Positions 29,665-38,296 of a stretch of 64,000 nucleotides of DNA are shown here, one piece after another (positions within the stretch are counted from its first letter, which is position 1; each line of letters starts with the position of its first letter). Position numbers and translations under genes: made by a program. The DNA comes from Hyphobacterium indicum (lineage in GTDB: Bacteria > Pseudomonadota > Alphaproteobacteria > Caulobacterales > Maricaulaceae), in the NCBI RefSeq assembly GCF_003129605.1, contig NZ_QBDX01000001.1:124001-188000 (forward strand), in the 5' to 3' direction. The notes beneath the pieces were generated by a model. That model did not search any database and was not told the origin of the DNA. It saw nothing but the letters and a program-made list of their open reading frames with translations.

Positions 29665-31086
29665 CTAGATATGCTCGTCGCTGGCATAGGGCCCGGCCGC
29701 CTGACGCCAGGGATTGATATTCATCTCCTTTTGCATGGACGGAAAAGCCCGGTGGGCGCAGGCCTCGCGTTCACACAGCCGGCAGGTCAGGCCGACCGGG
29801 GTCGGCGGCACATGCGATAAGGCGTCCGCATAGACGGTTTCGCTGGCCCGCGGCCACTCACACCCGACCGCGACGACATGCCGGACCGGCGGTTCATGAT
29901 CCGCGCCCGGCCGGAAAACCGCGCGCGCAATCGACAGGTATTCCGACCCGTCAGGCAAGGCGAAGCGCTGTGTGATCAAGCTCTCCGGGGCCCGGAATGC
30001 ATCCGAAAGCGTCCATTTCGGGCACGATCCGCCCGAGCGGGCAAAGGGCAGGACAGCGCCGCCGAATCTTTTGGAAACATTTCCCGCCGGATCCATCCGC
30101 ACCATGAAGAAGGGGACGCCGCTGGCCTCCCGCCTGTGCAGCGTTGTCAGGCGGTGACAGACCGCTTCGAAGCCGAGTCCGAACCGCCTTTGCAGCCGGT
30201 CAATGTCATAGCGGCTCTTTTCCGCCAGTGTCAGGAACGCTTCATAGGGTGCCAGCAAGGCGCCGGCGAAATAGCGCGCCAGCCCGGACCGGTAGAGCGC
30301 ATCCTCCGTCTTTGCGCCAAGTCCGGCTTCGGCCACTTCGGCATCCAGAAGGTCGCCGAATTCCAGCAGCGCCAGCGTCGTCGCCATCTGCATCGGACGC
30401 GCATTGGCCGACAGCCGGTCCGACAACATCAGCCGGCGTGTATGAAAATCCATCCGCTGACGGGCGCCGCCCATCACATCATCCTCGAATGTACGGACGA
30501 TGATGCCGTGCGCGTCTTTCAACCGCTCCTCTAGCGCCGTACTGCGATTGTCCGGCGTCAGTTTCAGCTCACTGCCAAAGGTTTCAGCCGCGGCTTCCAG
30601 CTTCGGGAAGTAGTTGTGCCGCTTGTCGATCGCATTGCGGACGGCCTCGGTCGGGCTCAGCTGCCCGGCCCGGTCGCCGCCCTCGAGTTGAGCGGCGAGA
30701 TCCGCTGAGGAGTCAGCGGCATTGCGGTAGGCCTGATGCAACAGGGTGAGGGCCTCGGCGGCGCGTGGCTGGCTTTCGGCAAGCTCGGTCAGCTCGGTGC
30801 GGTCGAGTCCGAGAACGGCCAGGGCCGGGTCGGCTGCAGCCGCTTCCAGATCGGTCACCAATTGCCGGTCCGAGCCTTCGGCGAGACTGCGGACATCAAT
30901 GTCGAAGGCCGCGGCGACGGCGAGCAGCACACGCGCGGTCAGCGGGCGCTGATTGCGTTCCAGAAGATTGAGATAGCTGGGCGACAGGCCCAGCATGTCA
31001 GCCGCATCGGCCTGGGTCAGGCTCCGCTCCCGGCGCAAGCGCCGCAGCCGTGCGCCGGCAAAAATCTTCTCGTTCTGCAAATCCAT
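29665..31086 (-). CDS. XRE-family regulator of the ScfR/RamB (short-chain acyl) type
   Basis: 473 aa from the ATG at 31086. The N-terminal helix-turn-helix (about residues 10-65) contains LRRERSLTQADAADMLGLS and YLNLLERNQRPL. The middle has an IrrE/M78-like region and the C-terminus is a DUF2083 domain with a cysteine cluster, CRLCEREACAHRAFP. Such proteins control acetate, propionate and glyoxylate-cycle genes; RamB represses aceA/aceB in Corynebacterium. Here it is divergent from aceA-aceB across 155 bp, so control of the glyoxylate bypass is likely. Upstream frame extension to 31251 would overlap the operator region and is rejected. Confidence 0.88.
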   Translation of the reverse strand: MDLQNEKIFAGARLRRLRRERSLTQADAADMLGLSPSYLNLLERNQRPLTARVLLAVAAAFDIDVRSLAEGSDRQLVTDLEAAAADPALAVLGLDRTELTELAESQPRAAEALTLLHQAYRNAADSSADLAAQLEGGDRAGQLSPTEAVRNAIDKRHNYFPKLEAAAETFGSELKLTPDNRSTALEERLKDAHGIIVRTFEDDVMGGARQRMDFHTRRLMLSDRLSANARPMQMATTLALLEFGDLLDAEVAEAGLGAKTEDALYRSGLARYFAGALLAPYEAFLTLAEKSRYDIDRLQRRFGLGFEAVCHRLTTLHRREASGVPFFMVRMDPAGNVSKRFGGAVLPFARSGGSCPKWTLSDAFRAPESLITQRFALPDGSEYLSIARAVFRPGADHEPPVRHVVAVGCEWPRASETVYADALSHVPPTPVGLTCRLCEREACAHRAFPSMQKEMNINPWRQAAGPYASDEHI

Positions 31087-31114
31087 ATTGTCAATAATAC
31101 ACAAAAACACAAAA
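31086..31114. promoter_or_regulatory. Candidate operator for the ScfR/RamB-like regulator
   Basis: The palindrome TATTGTCAATA (31086-31096) abuts the regulator start and is followed by a perfect tandem octamer ACACAAAA twice (31099-31114). Both lie in the divergent gap to aceA, suited to autoregulation plus control of aceA. Confidence 0.4.
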
Positions 31115-31241
31115 TGACAAGTCACTATTGAATACATCATGGCTTCTTTCAGCTTTCTGTTGTGTAGACAGGAAAACTCATCGCCGTCAGGTTTGCCTCC
31201 AGAACCGCCGCTTGTCCGGCTTTCAAATTGGGGATTGCAAA

Positions 31242-32525
31242 ATGACGACATTCAACGACCTTGTGCCCGCCGCCACGCCGGACCGCTTTGCCGGCATTGA
31301 CCGGGATTATTCTGCCGAAGACGTGCTGAAGCTTCGCGGCTCGGTCCATGTCCAGCACACGCTTGCCGAGCGCGGCGCGGTGAAGCTCTGGACGCTGCTG
31401 AAAACCGAGCCCTATATCAATGCGCTGGGCGCGCTCACCGGAGGCCAGGCCATGCAGATGGTCCGCGCCGGTCTGAAAGCCATCTACTTGTCAGGCTGGC
31501 AGGTTGCGGCCGACGCCAATGAAGCCGGGGCCATGTATCCGGACCAGTCGCTCTATCCGGCCGATTCCGGCCCCGAACTGGCCAAGAAGATCAATCGCAC
31601 GCTCCAGCGGGCCGACCAGATCGAGGTCTCCGAGGGCAATCTGACGCGTGACTGGTTTGCGCCGATCGTGGCGGATGCCGAGGCCGGCTTTGGCGGCCCG
31701 CTCAATTGTTATGAAATCATGCGCGCCTATATAGAGGCCGGTGCCGCCGGTGTGCATTTCGAGGACCAGGTCGCCGCTGAAAAGAAGTGCGGTCATCTGG
31801 GCGGCAAGGTGCTGATCCCGACGAAGGCGCATCAGCGCAATCTCAATGCCGCACGCCTGGCCGCCGATGTTCTGGGTGTTCCCACGCTGACCGTCGCGCG
31901 CACCGATGCCGAATCCGCCACCCTGATCAATTCGGATATCGACGAGCGCGATCATGAATTCATCGATTATGATGCGGGCCGGACGGCGGAAGGTTTCTAT
32001 CGCCTGAAGAAGGGCAGGGGCGTCGATCACTGCATCAAGCGCGGTCTGGCCTATGCCAAATACGCCGACCTCCTCTGGTGGGAGACCTCCAAGCCCAATC
32101 TCGACGAGGCCCGCCGTTTTGCGGAAGCCATACAGAAGGAATTCCCCGGCAAGATGATGGCGTATAATTGCTCGCCCTCTTTCAACTGGGAAGCCAATCT
32201 CGACAAGGCCACCATCGAGACCTATCAGCGCGAACTGGGCGCGATGGGTTATAAATTCCAGTTCGTCACTCTCGCCGGCTTCCACCAGCTCAATTACGGC
32301 ATGTTCAGCCTCGCCAGCGGCTATCGCGATCGCGGCATGGGCGCCTATTCCGAGCTCCAGCAGGCCGAGTTCGCGGCCGAGAAGGACGGTTACACCGCCA
32401 CCCGTCACCAGCGCGAAGTCGGCACCGGCTATTTCGATCTCGTCAACCAGACCCTGTCGGGCGGTCAGTCCTCCACTACAGCCATGGGCGAATCCACGGA
32501 ATCCGCCCAGTTCGCGGCGGAATAA
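31242..32525 (+). CDS. aceA: Isocitrate lyase
   Basis: 427 aa, the E. coli-like length. The catalytic loop KKCGHLGGK has Cys183, and the substrate region [22 protein letters not shown] is typical. It splits isocitrate into glyoxylate and succinate. The ATG at 31242 follows GGGGATTG; upstream codons to 31128 are not credible. It is the first gene of an aceA-aceB operon with a 21-bp gap before malate synthase, opposite the ScfR/RamB-like regulator. The pair lets the cell grow on acetate or fatty acids. Confidence 0.97.
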   Translation: MTTFNDLVPAATPDRFAGIDRDYSAEDVLKLRGSVHVQHTLAERGAVKLWTLLKTEPYINALGALTGGQAMQMVRAGLKAIYLSGWQVAADANEAGAMYPDQSLYPADSGPELAKKINRTLQRADQIEVSEGNLTRDWFAPIVADAEAGFGGPLNCYEIMRAYIEAGAAGVHFEDQVAAEKKCGHLGGKVLIPTKAHQRNLNAARLAADVLGVPTLTVARTDAESATLINSDIDERDHEFIDYDAGRTAEGFYRLKKGRGVDHCIKRGLAYAKYADLLWWETSKPNLDEARRFAEAIQKEFPGKMMAYNCSPSFNWEANLDKATIETYQRELGAMGYKFQFVTLAGFHQLNYGMFSLASGYRDRGMGAYSELQQAEFAAEKDGYTATRHQREVGTGYFDLVNQTLSGGQSSTTAMGESTESAQFAAE

Positions 32526-32546
32526 GTGGGCATCGGGAGCAAGACC

Positions 32547-34178
32547 ATGAACAAGGCCACCCCCAATGGCGTCGATCTGCTCGGGCCGATGGAGCCCGGC
32601 TACCGCGCCATCCTCGCCCCGCATGCGCTGTCATTCCTGATCGGCCTGCATCGCCGCTTTGATGGCCGCCGCAAGGCCCTGCTCGAAGACCGTCAGAAAC
32701 GCCAGGCCGAATTCGACGCCGGCAGCTTGCCTGATTTCCCGGAAGAGACCGCAGACATCCGGGCCTCGGAATGGACCGTGCGGCCCGCCCCGGCCGATCT
32801 CAGGGACCGCCGTGTCGAGATCACCGGCCCGGTCGACCGCAAGATGGTGGTGAATGCCCTCAATTCCGGCGCCCGCTGCTTCATGGCGGATTTCGAGGAT
32901 GCCTCCTCGCCGAAATGGACCAATATGGTCGATGGCCAGATCAATCTGCGCGAAGCCATCCGCCGGCAGATCGATTTCACCGACGAGAAAAACGGAAAGC
33001 GCTACCGGGTCTCCTCGGATGCCGCGACGCTGATCATCCGCCCGCGCGGCCTGCATCTCGATGAACGTCACATGCAGGTCAACGGGCAGGCCATCTCCGC
33101 CTCGCTCTTCGATTTCGGCCTCTATCTCTATCACAACCATGATGCGTTGAATGTGCGCGGCACGGGGCCATATTTTTATCTGCCGAAGCTCGAAAGCCGG
33201 TTTGAAGCGCGCTTCTGGGCGCTCGTGTTCAGCCATGCGGAAGAAGTCTTGGGGCTCGAACGCGGCACGATCCGCTGTACCGTCCTGATCGAGACCCTGC
33301 CGGCGACATTCGAGCTCGATGAAATCCTCTACGAATTGCGCGATTATTGCGTCGGCCTCAATTGCGGCCGCTGGGACTATATCTTCTCCTACATCAAGCG
33401 CCTGCGTGGTCATGCGGACCGCGTTCTGCCGGACCGCTCGCAAATCACCATGGCGACGCCCTTCATGCACGCCTATTCGAAACGCGTGATTGCCGTCTGT
33501 CACCGGCGTGGCGCTCATGCCATGGGGGGCATGTCGGCTTTCATCCCGGTCAAGGGCGATGAAGCGGCCAATGCCCTCGCTTTCGAACAGGTCAAGGCCG
33601 ACAAGACGCGCGAAGCCACAGACGGTCATGACGGCTGCTGGGTGGCGCATCCCGATCTCGTCCCCGTGGCCAAGGCGGCTTTTGACGATGTCATGCCCGG
33701 CCCCAATCAGATCGACCGCAAATTCGCCATCACCGGCTCGGCCGCCGATCTGGTGGCCGCCCCGGAAGGCACGATCACGGAGGCCGGGGCCCGCGAGAAT
33801 GTCGATGTCGCCATTCGCTATATCGCGGGCTGGCTGGCCGGGCGGGGCGCCGCACCGATCCGCAATATGATGGAAGACGCGGCCACCGCCGAAATCGCCC
33901 GCGCCCAGCTCTGGCAATGGCGGGTGTCCGGCGCAAAGGCTGAAAACGGGACGCTTCTGGATGCCGGCTGGATGGAAGAAGCCATCCATATCGCCGAGGC
34001 CGAAATCCTCGAGGATGCGGGCTATCGCCTGTCCGGGCCGAATGAGGTGAAAGCCGCAGCAAGTCTGCTGCGCGAGCTCGTTCTGTCAGACGATTTCGAC
34101 GAATTCCTGACGCTGAAAGCCTATGACCAACTGACAAAAGGTCTGCAGGTCTCTATGCGGCTGACCGAATTCGACTAG
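32547..34178 (+). CDS. aceB: Malate synthase A
   Basis: 543 aa, the length of the A isoform (the G isoform is over 700 aa). The family signature AHAMGGMSAFIPVKGD and acetyl-CoA/glyoxylate site segments ADFEDASSPKW and GLNCGRWDY are present. It condenses glyoxylate with acetyl-CoA to malate, completing the glyoxylate bypass started by aceA directly upstream. An upstream GTG at 32526 immediately after the aceA stop is a weaker start. A strong terminator follows. Confidence 0.96.
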   Translation: MNKATPNGVDLLGPMEPGYRAILAPHALSFLIGLHRRFDGRRKALLEDRQKRQAEFDAGSLPDFPEETADIRASEWTVRPAPADLRDRRVEITGPVDRKMVVNALNSGARCFMADFEDASSPKWTNMVDGQINLREAIRRQIDFTDEKNGKRYRVSSDAATLIIRPRGLHLDERHMQVNGQAISASLFDFGLYLYHNHDALNVRGTGPYFYLPKLESRFEARFWALVFSHAEEVLGLERGTIRCTVLIETLPATFELDEILYELRDYCVGLNCGRWDYIFSYIKRLRGHADRVLPDRSQITMATPFMHAYSKRVIAVCHRRGAHAMGGMSAFIPVKGDEAANALAFEQVKADKTREATDGHDGCWVAHPDLVPVAKAAFDDVMPGPNQIDRKFAITGSAADLVAAPEGTITEAGARENVDVAIRYIAGWLAGRGAAPIRNMMEDAATAEIARAQLWQWRVSGAKAENGTLLDAGWMEEAIHIAEAEILEDAGYRLSGPNEVKAAASLLRELVLSDDFDEFLTLKAYDQLTKGLQVSMRLTEFD

Positions 34179-34215
34179 ATCACACTTGGATGCCCACCGG
34201 CGGGACCGGGAGGCA

Positions 34216-34261
34216 GGCGCGGCAGACCCCTTGCAATCCGGGTCTGCCGCGCCACTTTTTT
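34216..34261 (+). terminator. Rho-independent terminator of aceA-aceB
   Basis: A perfect 14-bp stem (GGCGCGGCAGACCC / GGGTCTGCCGCGCC), a 10-nt loop, then AC and six T residues. The T tract runs into the stop codon of the convergent amt gene. Confidence 0.9.
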
Positions 34262-35543
34262 ATCCGGTGTAGAAATCCGGATAGGCTTCCATACCCAGTT
34301 CGGATTTATCCAGCCCGGCCACTTCCTCATCCAGCGTCGGACGCAAGCCGATCGTGTGCTTGAGTGCCAGCCATGTGCCCGCACTCAACGCCGCAACGAA
34401 CGCACCGATGGCGAGAATTCCCACAGTCTGGACGCCCAGCTGGGTCAGCACATTCAGTCCTTCAGCCTGTGTCGTGAGGGCCGCGACCAGCGTCCCCCAG
34501 ATGCCGCAGACCAGGTGTGCCGGTATGGCGCCGACGACGTCATCAATCCTGAGCTTGTCGAGCAGGGGAACGGTCACAACGACGAGGATCCCGCCGACGG
34601 CCCCGATGATCATGGCCTGCCACAAGGCCGGGTCCAGCGGACCGGCAGTGATCGCGACCAGCCCGCCAATCGCCCCATTGAGCACCAGTGTCAGGTCCGG
34701 CTTTTTGAACACGAGATAGGCCGTGGCGAACGCCCCCAGCACGCCGGCCGCCGCAGCGGTATTTGTGTTGGCAAGAATTTTCCCGACTGCGCTGACATCC
34801 TCGATCGTGCCCGCCGCCAGCTGAGAGCCGCCATTGAAGCCGAACCAGCCGAACCACAGGATAAATGTCCCCAGCGCTGCGAGCGGCAGGTTGGAGCCCG
34901 GCATCGGTTTCTGAATCCGCCCGTCCGGCGCATATTTTCCATATCGGGGCCCGAGGATGAGAGCACCTGTCAGCGCCGCCCAGCCACCGACGGAATGGAC
35001 CAGCGTCGATCCCGCGAAATCCTGAAAGCCCATCACATGCAGCCAGCCCTCGCCCCACTTCCAGGCCCCGGCAACGGGATAGATCAGCGCCGTCAACACC
35101 ACGATGAAAAGGAGGAAGGGGCCCAGCTTGATCCGCTCGGCGAGCGTGCCCGAGACAATCGATGCCGCCGTGGCCACAAAGGCCATCTGGAAAAACCAGT
35201 CGGCTGATGAGGCTATGGACCCGGATGGCTCATCCAGTGCATCGGGTGACCAGACCCCCAGCGTACCGATCAGACCGCCGTCGACCCCGTCATACATCAG
35301 CCTGTAGCCGACGAGATAATAGGTCAGCCCGGCAATGGAAAAGAGCGTGATATTCTTGAGCGATATGGTGGCGGCATTCTTCGCCCGCACCAGCCCGGTT
35401 TCCAGCATGCAGAATCCGGCGGCCATGAAGACGACGACCATGCCGGAAATCATCAACAACATCGTGTCGGCCACAAAGGCCATGACGTCCGGCTCGGAAG
35501 GAGCAGTGATCGCCCCCGCGATTTGTGCTGCTAGTGCGAACAT
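34260..35543 (-). CDS. amt: Ammonium transporter (Amt family)
   Basis: 427 aa, about 11 membrane segments. The family signature DFAGSTLVHSVGGW contains the first pore histidine (His183) and IPAHLVCGIWG the second. The C-terminal tail with LDEEVAGLDKSELG is typical of Amt proteins controlled by GlnK. The usual partner gene glnK is not adjacent. The N-terminus MFALAAQIAGA may be a weak signal sequence or the first membrane helix. Probably expressed under nitrogen limitation; no NtrC or sigma-54 site was identified with confidence. Confidence 0.94.
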   Translation of the reverse strand: MFALAAQIAGAITAPSEPDVMAFVADTMLLMISGMVVVFMAAGFCMLETGLVRAKNAATISLKNITLFSIAGLTYYLVGYRLMYDGVDGGLIGTLGVWSPDALDEPSGSIASSADWFFQMAFVATAASIVSGTLAERIKLGPFLLFIVVLTALIYPVAGAWKWGEGWLHVMGFQDFAGSTLVHSVGGWAALTGALILGPRYGKYAPDGRIQKPMPGSNLPLAALGTFILWFGWFGFNGGSQLAAGTIEDVSAVGKILANTNTAAAAGVLGAFATAYLVFKKPDLTLVLNGAIGGLVAITAGPLDPALWQAMIIGAVGGILVVVTVPLLDKLRIDDVVGAIPAHLVCGIWGTLVAALTTQAEGLNVLTQLGVQTVGILAIGAFVAALSAGTWLALKHTIGLRPTLDEEVAGLDKSELGMEAYPDFYTG

Positions 35544-35774
35544 TTTCTCCCCCCATCATGTTGCGCTGCAGCATGATGGCCAGACTTTCAGCCGCTGTAA
35601 AGAGATCAGCGGGCGGATAATTCGAAGAATTCCGTTGTGCTGCGGGTAACCCTGCCGCGACAGGACAGCCGATCCGTCAAATTTGAACAATGCGTTTAAA
35701 CGGCCCTTATGGGGAGATGTGGTGGATTTCCTCAAGACAGCCGGAAAACCGGCGTGGATGGTATGAGGGTGAGT

Positions 35775-36725
35775 ATGGCGAACCGGGCGAATGTCGTCGT
35801 TTTCGCGTCGCAAAAGGGCGGGTCAGGCAAGACCACCCTCTCCGGACATATTGCGGTCGAGGCCGAGCGGGCCGGAGATGGTCCGGTTGCCCTGATCGAC
35901 ACAGACCCTCAAGGCTCGCTCGCCAAATGGTGGAACGCCCGCACCAGCGCGACGCCGGCCTATGCACGGGTTTCCATCGGTGAACTGGAAGCCGGTATCA
36001 GGCATCTCGAGAAATCCGGCTTCAAACTGATTGTCATCGACACCCCTCCGGCCGTGACCGAGTCGATTGCCGGTGTGGTCCGCCACGCGGACCTGGTTGT
36101 GGTGCCGACCCGGCCGAGCCCGCATGATCTGCGCGCCGTCGGACCGACGGTCGATATTGTCGAGAGCTTTTCCAAACCGCTCGTCTTTGTCGTCAACTCG
36201 GCCACGGCGCGGGCCCGGATTACCGGTGAAACCGCAGTTGCGCTGTCACAGCATGGCGTTGTCGCGCCGGTGACCATTCATCACCGCACGGATTTTGCAG
36301 CGTCCATGATTGATGGCCGCACAGTGGGTGAGATCAATGAGGACTCGAAATCAGCCGATGAGGTTTCGAAGCTCTGGCGCTATCTGCGCGCCCGTTTCGT
36401 GCGCAATGGCATACCGCTCAATGGTCAGGATGCGGTCGGCGATCTTGCCATTGCGGCGTTGACGCCGGGCGGCGGCAGTGCGGATATTTTTGGCGACGAT
36501 GACGAGGACGATAATGTTCCCGGCCTCGGCGAACTTGTGCTGCCGGGATGGAATGAAGACGAACTCCCCCGCCCGGAAGCCGGCACTCAGTCCGGATGGG
36601 ATGGCGTGGACCGCCGCAAGGGCGACAATGGTCCGCCCAAGGGGGTTCCGGACCGCCGCCAGCCACCGCGGGCGGTGTTTGGCCGCCGCACGGCCTTTGT
36701 CCACCGTGTCGCGGGGGAGGGCTGA
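35775..36725 (+). CDS. ParA/MinD-like ATPase (orphan, with disordered C-terminal tail)
   Basis: 316 aa. The deviant Walker A KGGSGKTT, switch IDTDPQGSLAKWW and Walker B LIVIDTPP are intact, so it should dimerise with ATP. Residues after ~215 form an acidic, Gly/Pro-rich tail ending in repeated basic motifs (DRRK, PDRR, FGRR). No ParB gene or parS site is nearby, so it is not the chromosome-segregation ParA. Similar orphan ParA proteins with FASQKGGSGKTTLSGH occur in Caulobacter relatives, role unassigned to my knowledge. The start at 35775 follows GAGGGTGAG; 35763 is possible. The next gene starts 2 bp after its stop. Confidence 0.85.
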   Translation: MANRANVVVFASQKGGSGKTTLSGHIAVEAERAGDGPVALIDTDPQGSLAKWWNARTSATPAYARVSIGELEAGIRHLEKSGFKLIVIDTPPAVTESIAGVVRHADLVVVPTRPSPHDLRAVGPTVDIVESFSKPLVFVVNSATARARITGETAVALSQHGVVAPVTIHHRTDFAASMIDGRTVGEINEDSKSADEVSKLWRYLRARFVRNGIPLNGQDAVGDLAIAALTPGGGSADIFGDDDEDDNVPGLGELVLPGWNEDELPRPEAGTQSGWDGVDRRKGDNGPPKGVPDRRQPPRAVFGRRTAFVHRVAGEG

Positions 36726-36727
36726 AA

Positions 36728-37120
36728 ATGAATTCATCGCCATTTGCGTCGCTGCATTCCGGCCTGCTCGTCCGCAAGGGGGCCGCCGTGCCGTCCCCCG
36801 CGGGAACACGAACGGCACCGGAACCCGTCTTTGACCCTTTTTCAATCGCCCGCCGCGATGCCTCGGATGCGGACAACGCCCCTCCACCCCAGCCGCATCC
36901 GGGGCCCTGCGACGCGCACCATGCCTCTGCCGCGCAAGATGAGGAGTCCGGTTTCGAATTGAGTGATCAGCAGGACCGGCGCCTGCGGCTCGCCGCGGCG
37001 AAACTCGATACAACACGCGGACAATTATTGTCGGAAGCGGTCGATAATCTGCTCAAACACCTCGCCGAGACAGAGCTGGCATCGTGTTCCTGCTACCGGG
37101 CGCTCGCTGACAGCAGCTAG
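36728..37120 (+). CDS. Small protein with C-terminal helical (ribbon-helix-helix-like) segment, partner of the ParA-like ATPase
   Basis: 130 aa. The start at 36728 lies 2 bp after the ParA stop and overlaps the end of its reading frame in another phase if extended upstream, so 36728 is preferred. The N-terminus FASLHSGLLVRKGAAVP looks like a conserved peptide; the middle is Pro/Ala/His-rich and probably disordered; residues ~85-125 (LSDQQDRRLRLAAAKLD then RGQLLSEAVDNLLKHLAE) resemble a small DNA-binding or dimerisation helix bundle. No database family is recognised. By position it is the likely cargo adaptor or regulator of the ParA-like protein. Confidence 0.7.
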   Translation: MNSSPFASLHSGLLVRKGAAVPSPAGTRTAPEPVFDPFSIARRDASDADNAPPPQPHPGPCDAHHASAAQDEESGFELSDQQDRRLRLAAAKLDTTRGQLLSEAVDNLLKHLAETELASCSCYRALADSS

Positions 37121-37183
37121 GGCCTGTATTCATAAAGGTTTCGCGCATATCACGCTCCAAACCCTTTATAAGCACGGGGCCTA
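37118..37183. repeat. Imperfect inverted repeat spanning two convergent stop codons
   Basis: TAGGGCCTGTATTCATAAAGG (from 37118; here split as TAGGGCC and ATAAAGG) is matched in inverse orientation by CCTTTAT and GGGGCCTA ending at 37183, with about three quarters of positions pairing. The outer bases supply the TAG stop of the upstream gene and the stop of the convergent cytochrome gene. It could be a bidirectional terminator or a small MITE-like insertion. Confidence 0.5.
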
Positions 37184-38296
37184 GAAGCAGCTGCCATCCA
37201 TTTCGGCGATCCAGGCCCGGACAAGCTCGACGCCGTCCTCGTGGATCAGCGAGCGGCCCAGTTCCGGCATCATGATATCACCCTGCCTGGAATCCATGCG
37301 GTAGATGAAAATCGACTCCTCAGGCGCACCGGGAACAATATCGAAGCGATGCCCGCCCGACCCGGGACCGGCCGCAATCGGGGGCTTGCAGACACCGAGA
37401 TTGGGGCCTTCAGGCGCGTCGAAATTGAGGTGCAGGCCGGACGTGTCGGCGGCCCCCACCGGATTGTGGCAATGGGCGCAATTGATATCGAGATAGGCGC
37501 GCGCCCGGGCCGCAAGCGGCGTATCGGGATCATTCCAGATCGGGGCCCGCGGCGCCAGCTCCGGTGACGCAGCGCCGGACAGATAGCCTTCGGCGATGAA
37601 ATGGGCGAGCTGGTTTTGCGGGCCTTCCGCATAGGCGAAATCGCGATTGAGATGGCGGGCGGCCGGCCCGATAGGCTGTATTTCACGGGTCGTATTATTG
37701 GTGGCGTGGCATCCGGCGCACTGATTCACATTCGGCACCAGATAATTGATGGCCCGCAATCGGCCATCCGCCTCCGCAAGGGTGAGCGCCTCGGAATAGC
37801 CTGCCCGCATCAGCCGGGCATCGCTTTCATCTTCATCCCAGACATAGGGCAGAGCCACCCAGCCGGCCTCACGGCGGATCAGCAGACGGGTTTCAATCAG
37901 GCGGACACGGTCGAGGTCCAGCGTCTCCGGGGTGCTGGAAACCTGCAGCCCGGCATCACCGCGCAGGACATTCCCCGCATCATCGACCGGATAGTAGAAG
38001 GTCTTGGTGATGACGGTGCCGACCGGAAAATCGAGCACCTCGCCTTCGCGATAGGCCGCCGAAACGCCCTCCGGCATCCAGATCGTCCGCAGCTTCCCCG
38101 CATGATCGGTGAACAGCGCCGTGTTGAGATCATAGGGCTCGACGCGGTCCGACAGCACCAGATGCCCGTCTGAAACCGTCACCATACCCCATTCCGACAG
38201 CATCGCCGGCCGGCCCTCCGCATGAAAGACAGGTGTCGCGGTCTCGCTGCCACAGGCGGCGAGTATCAGGGCGAGGGCAGGAAGCAGTGCACGCAT
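37181..38296 (-). CDS. Diheme c-type cytochrome lipoprotein (SO2930/HNE_0200-type family)
   Basis: 371 aa. Lipoprotein signal with lipobox LAAC at the N-terminus. Two CxxCH heme sites are visible: CAGCH (193-197) and CAHCH (273-277). Its ATG overlaps the stop of the upstream beta-helix gene by one base (TGATG), so the two are translated together. A paired occurrence of this cytochrome type with a parallel beta-helix lipoprotein is known in marine bacteria, function unassigned. It probably carries electrons on the periplasmic face of a membrane, acting with the beta-helix partner. Confidence 0.87.
   Translation of the reverse strand: MRALLPALALILAACGSETATPVFHAEGRPAMLSEWGMVTVSDGHLVLSDRVEPYDLNTALFTDHAGKLRTIWMPEGVSAAYREGEVLDFPVGTVITKTFYYPVDDAGNVLRGDAGLQVSSTPETLDLDRVRLIETRLLIRREAGWVALPYVWDEDESDARLMRAGYSEALTLAEADGRLRAINYLVPNVNQCAGCHATNNTTREIQPIGPAARHLNRDFAYAEGPQNQLAHFIAEGYLSGAASPELAPRAPIWNDPDTPLAARARAYLDINCAHCHNPVGAADTSGLHLNFDAPEGPNLGVCKPPIAAGPGSGGHRFDIVPGAPEESIFIYRMDSRQGDIMMPELGRSLIHEDGVELVRAWIAEMDGSCF

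Noticed and set aside
32631-33989. 452-codon open frame opposite malate synthase
   Set aside because: Antisense shadow; the malate synthase signature is on the plus strand.
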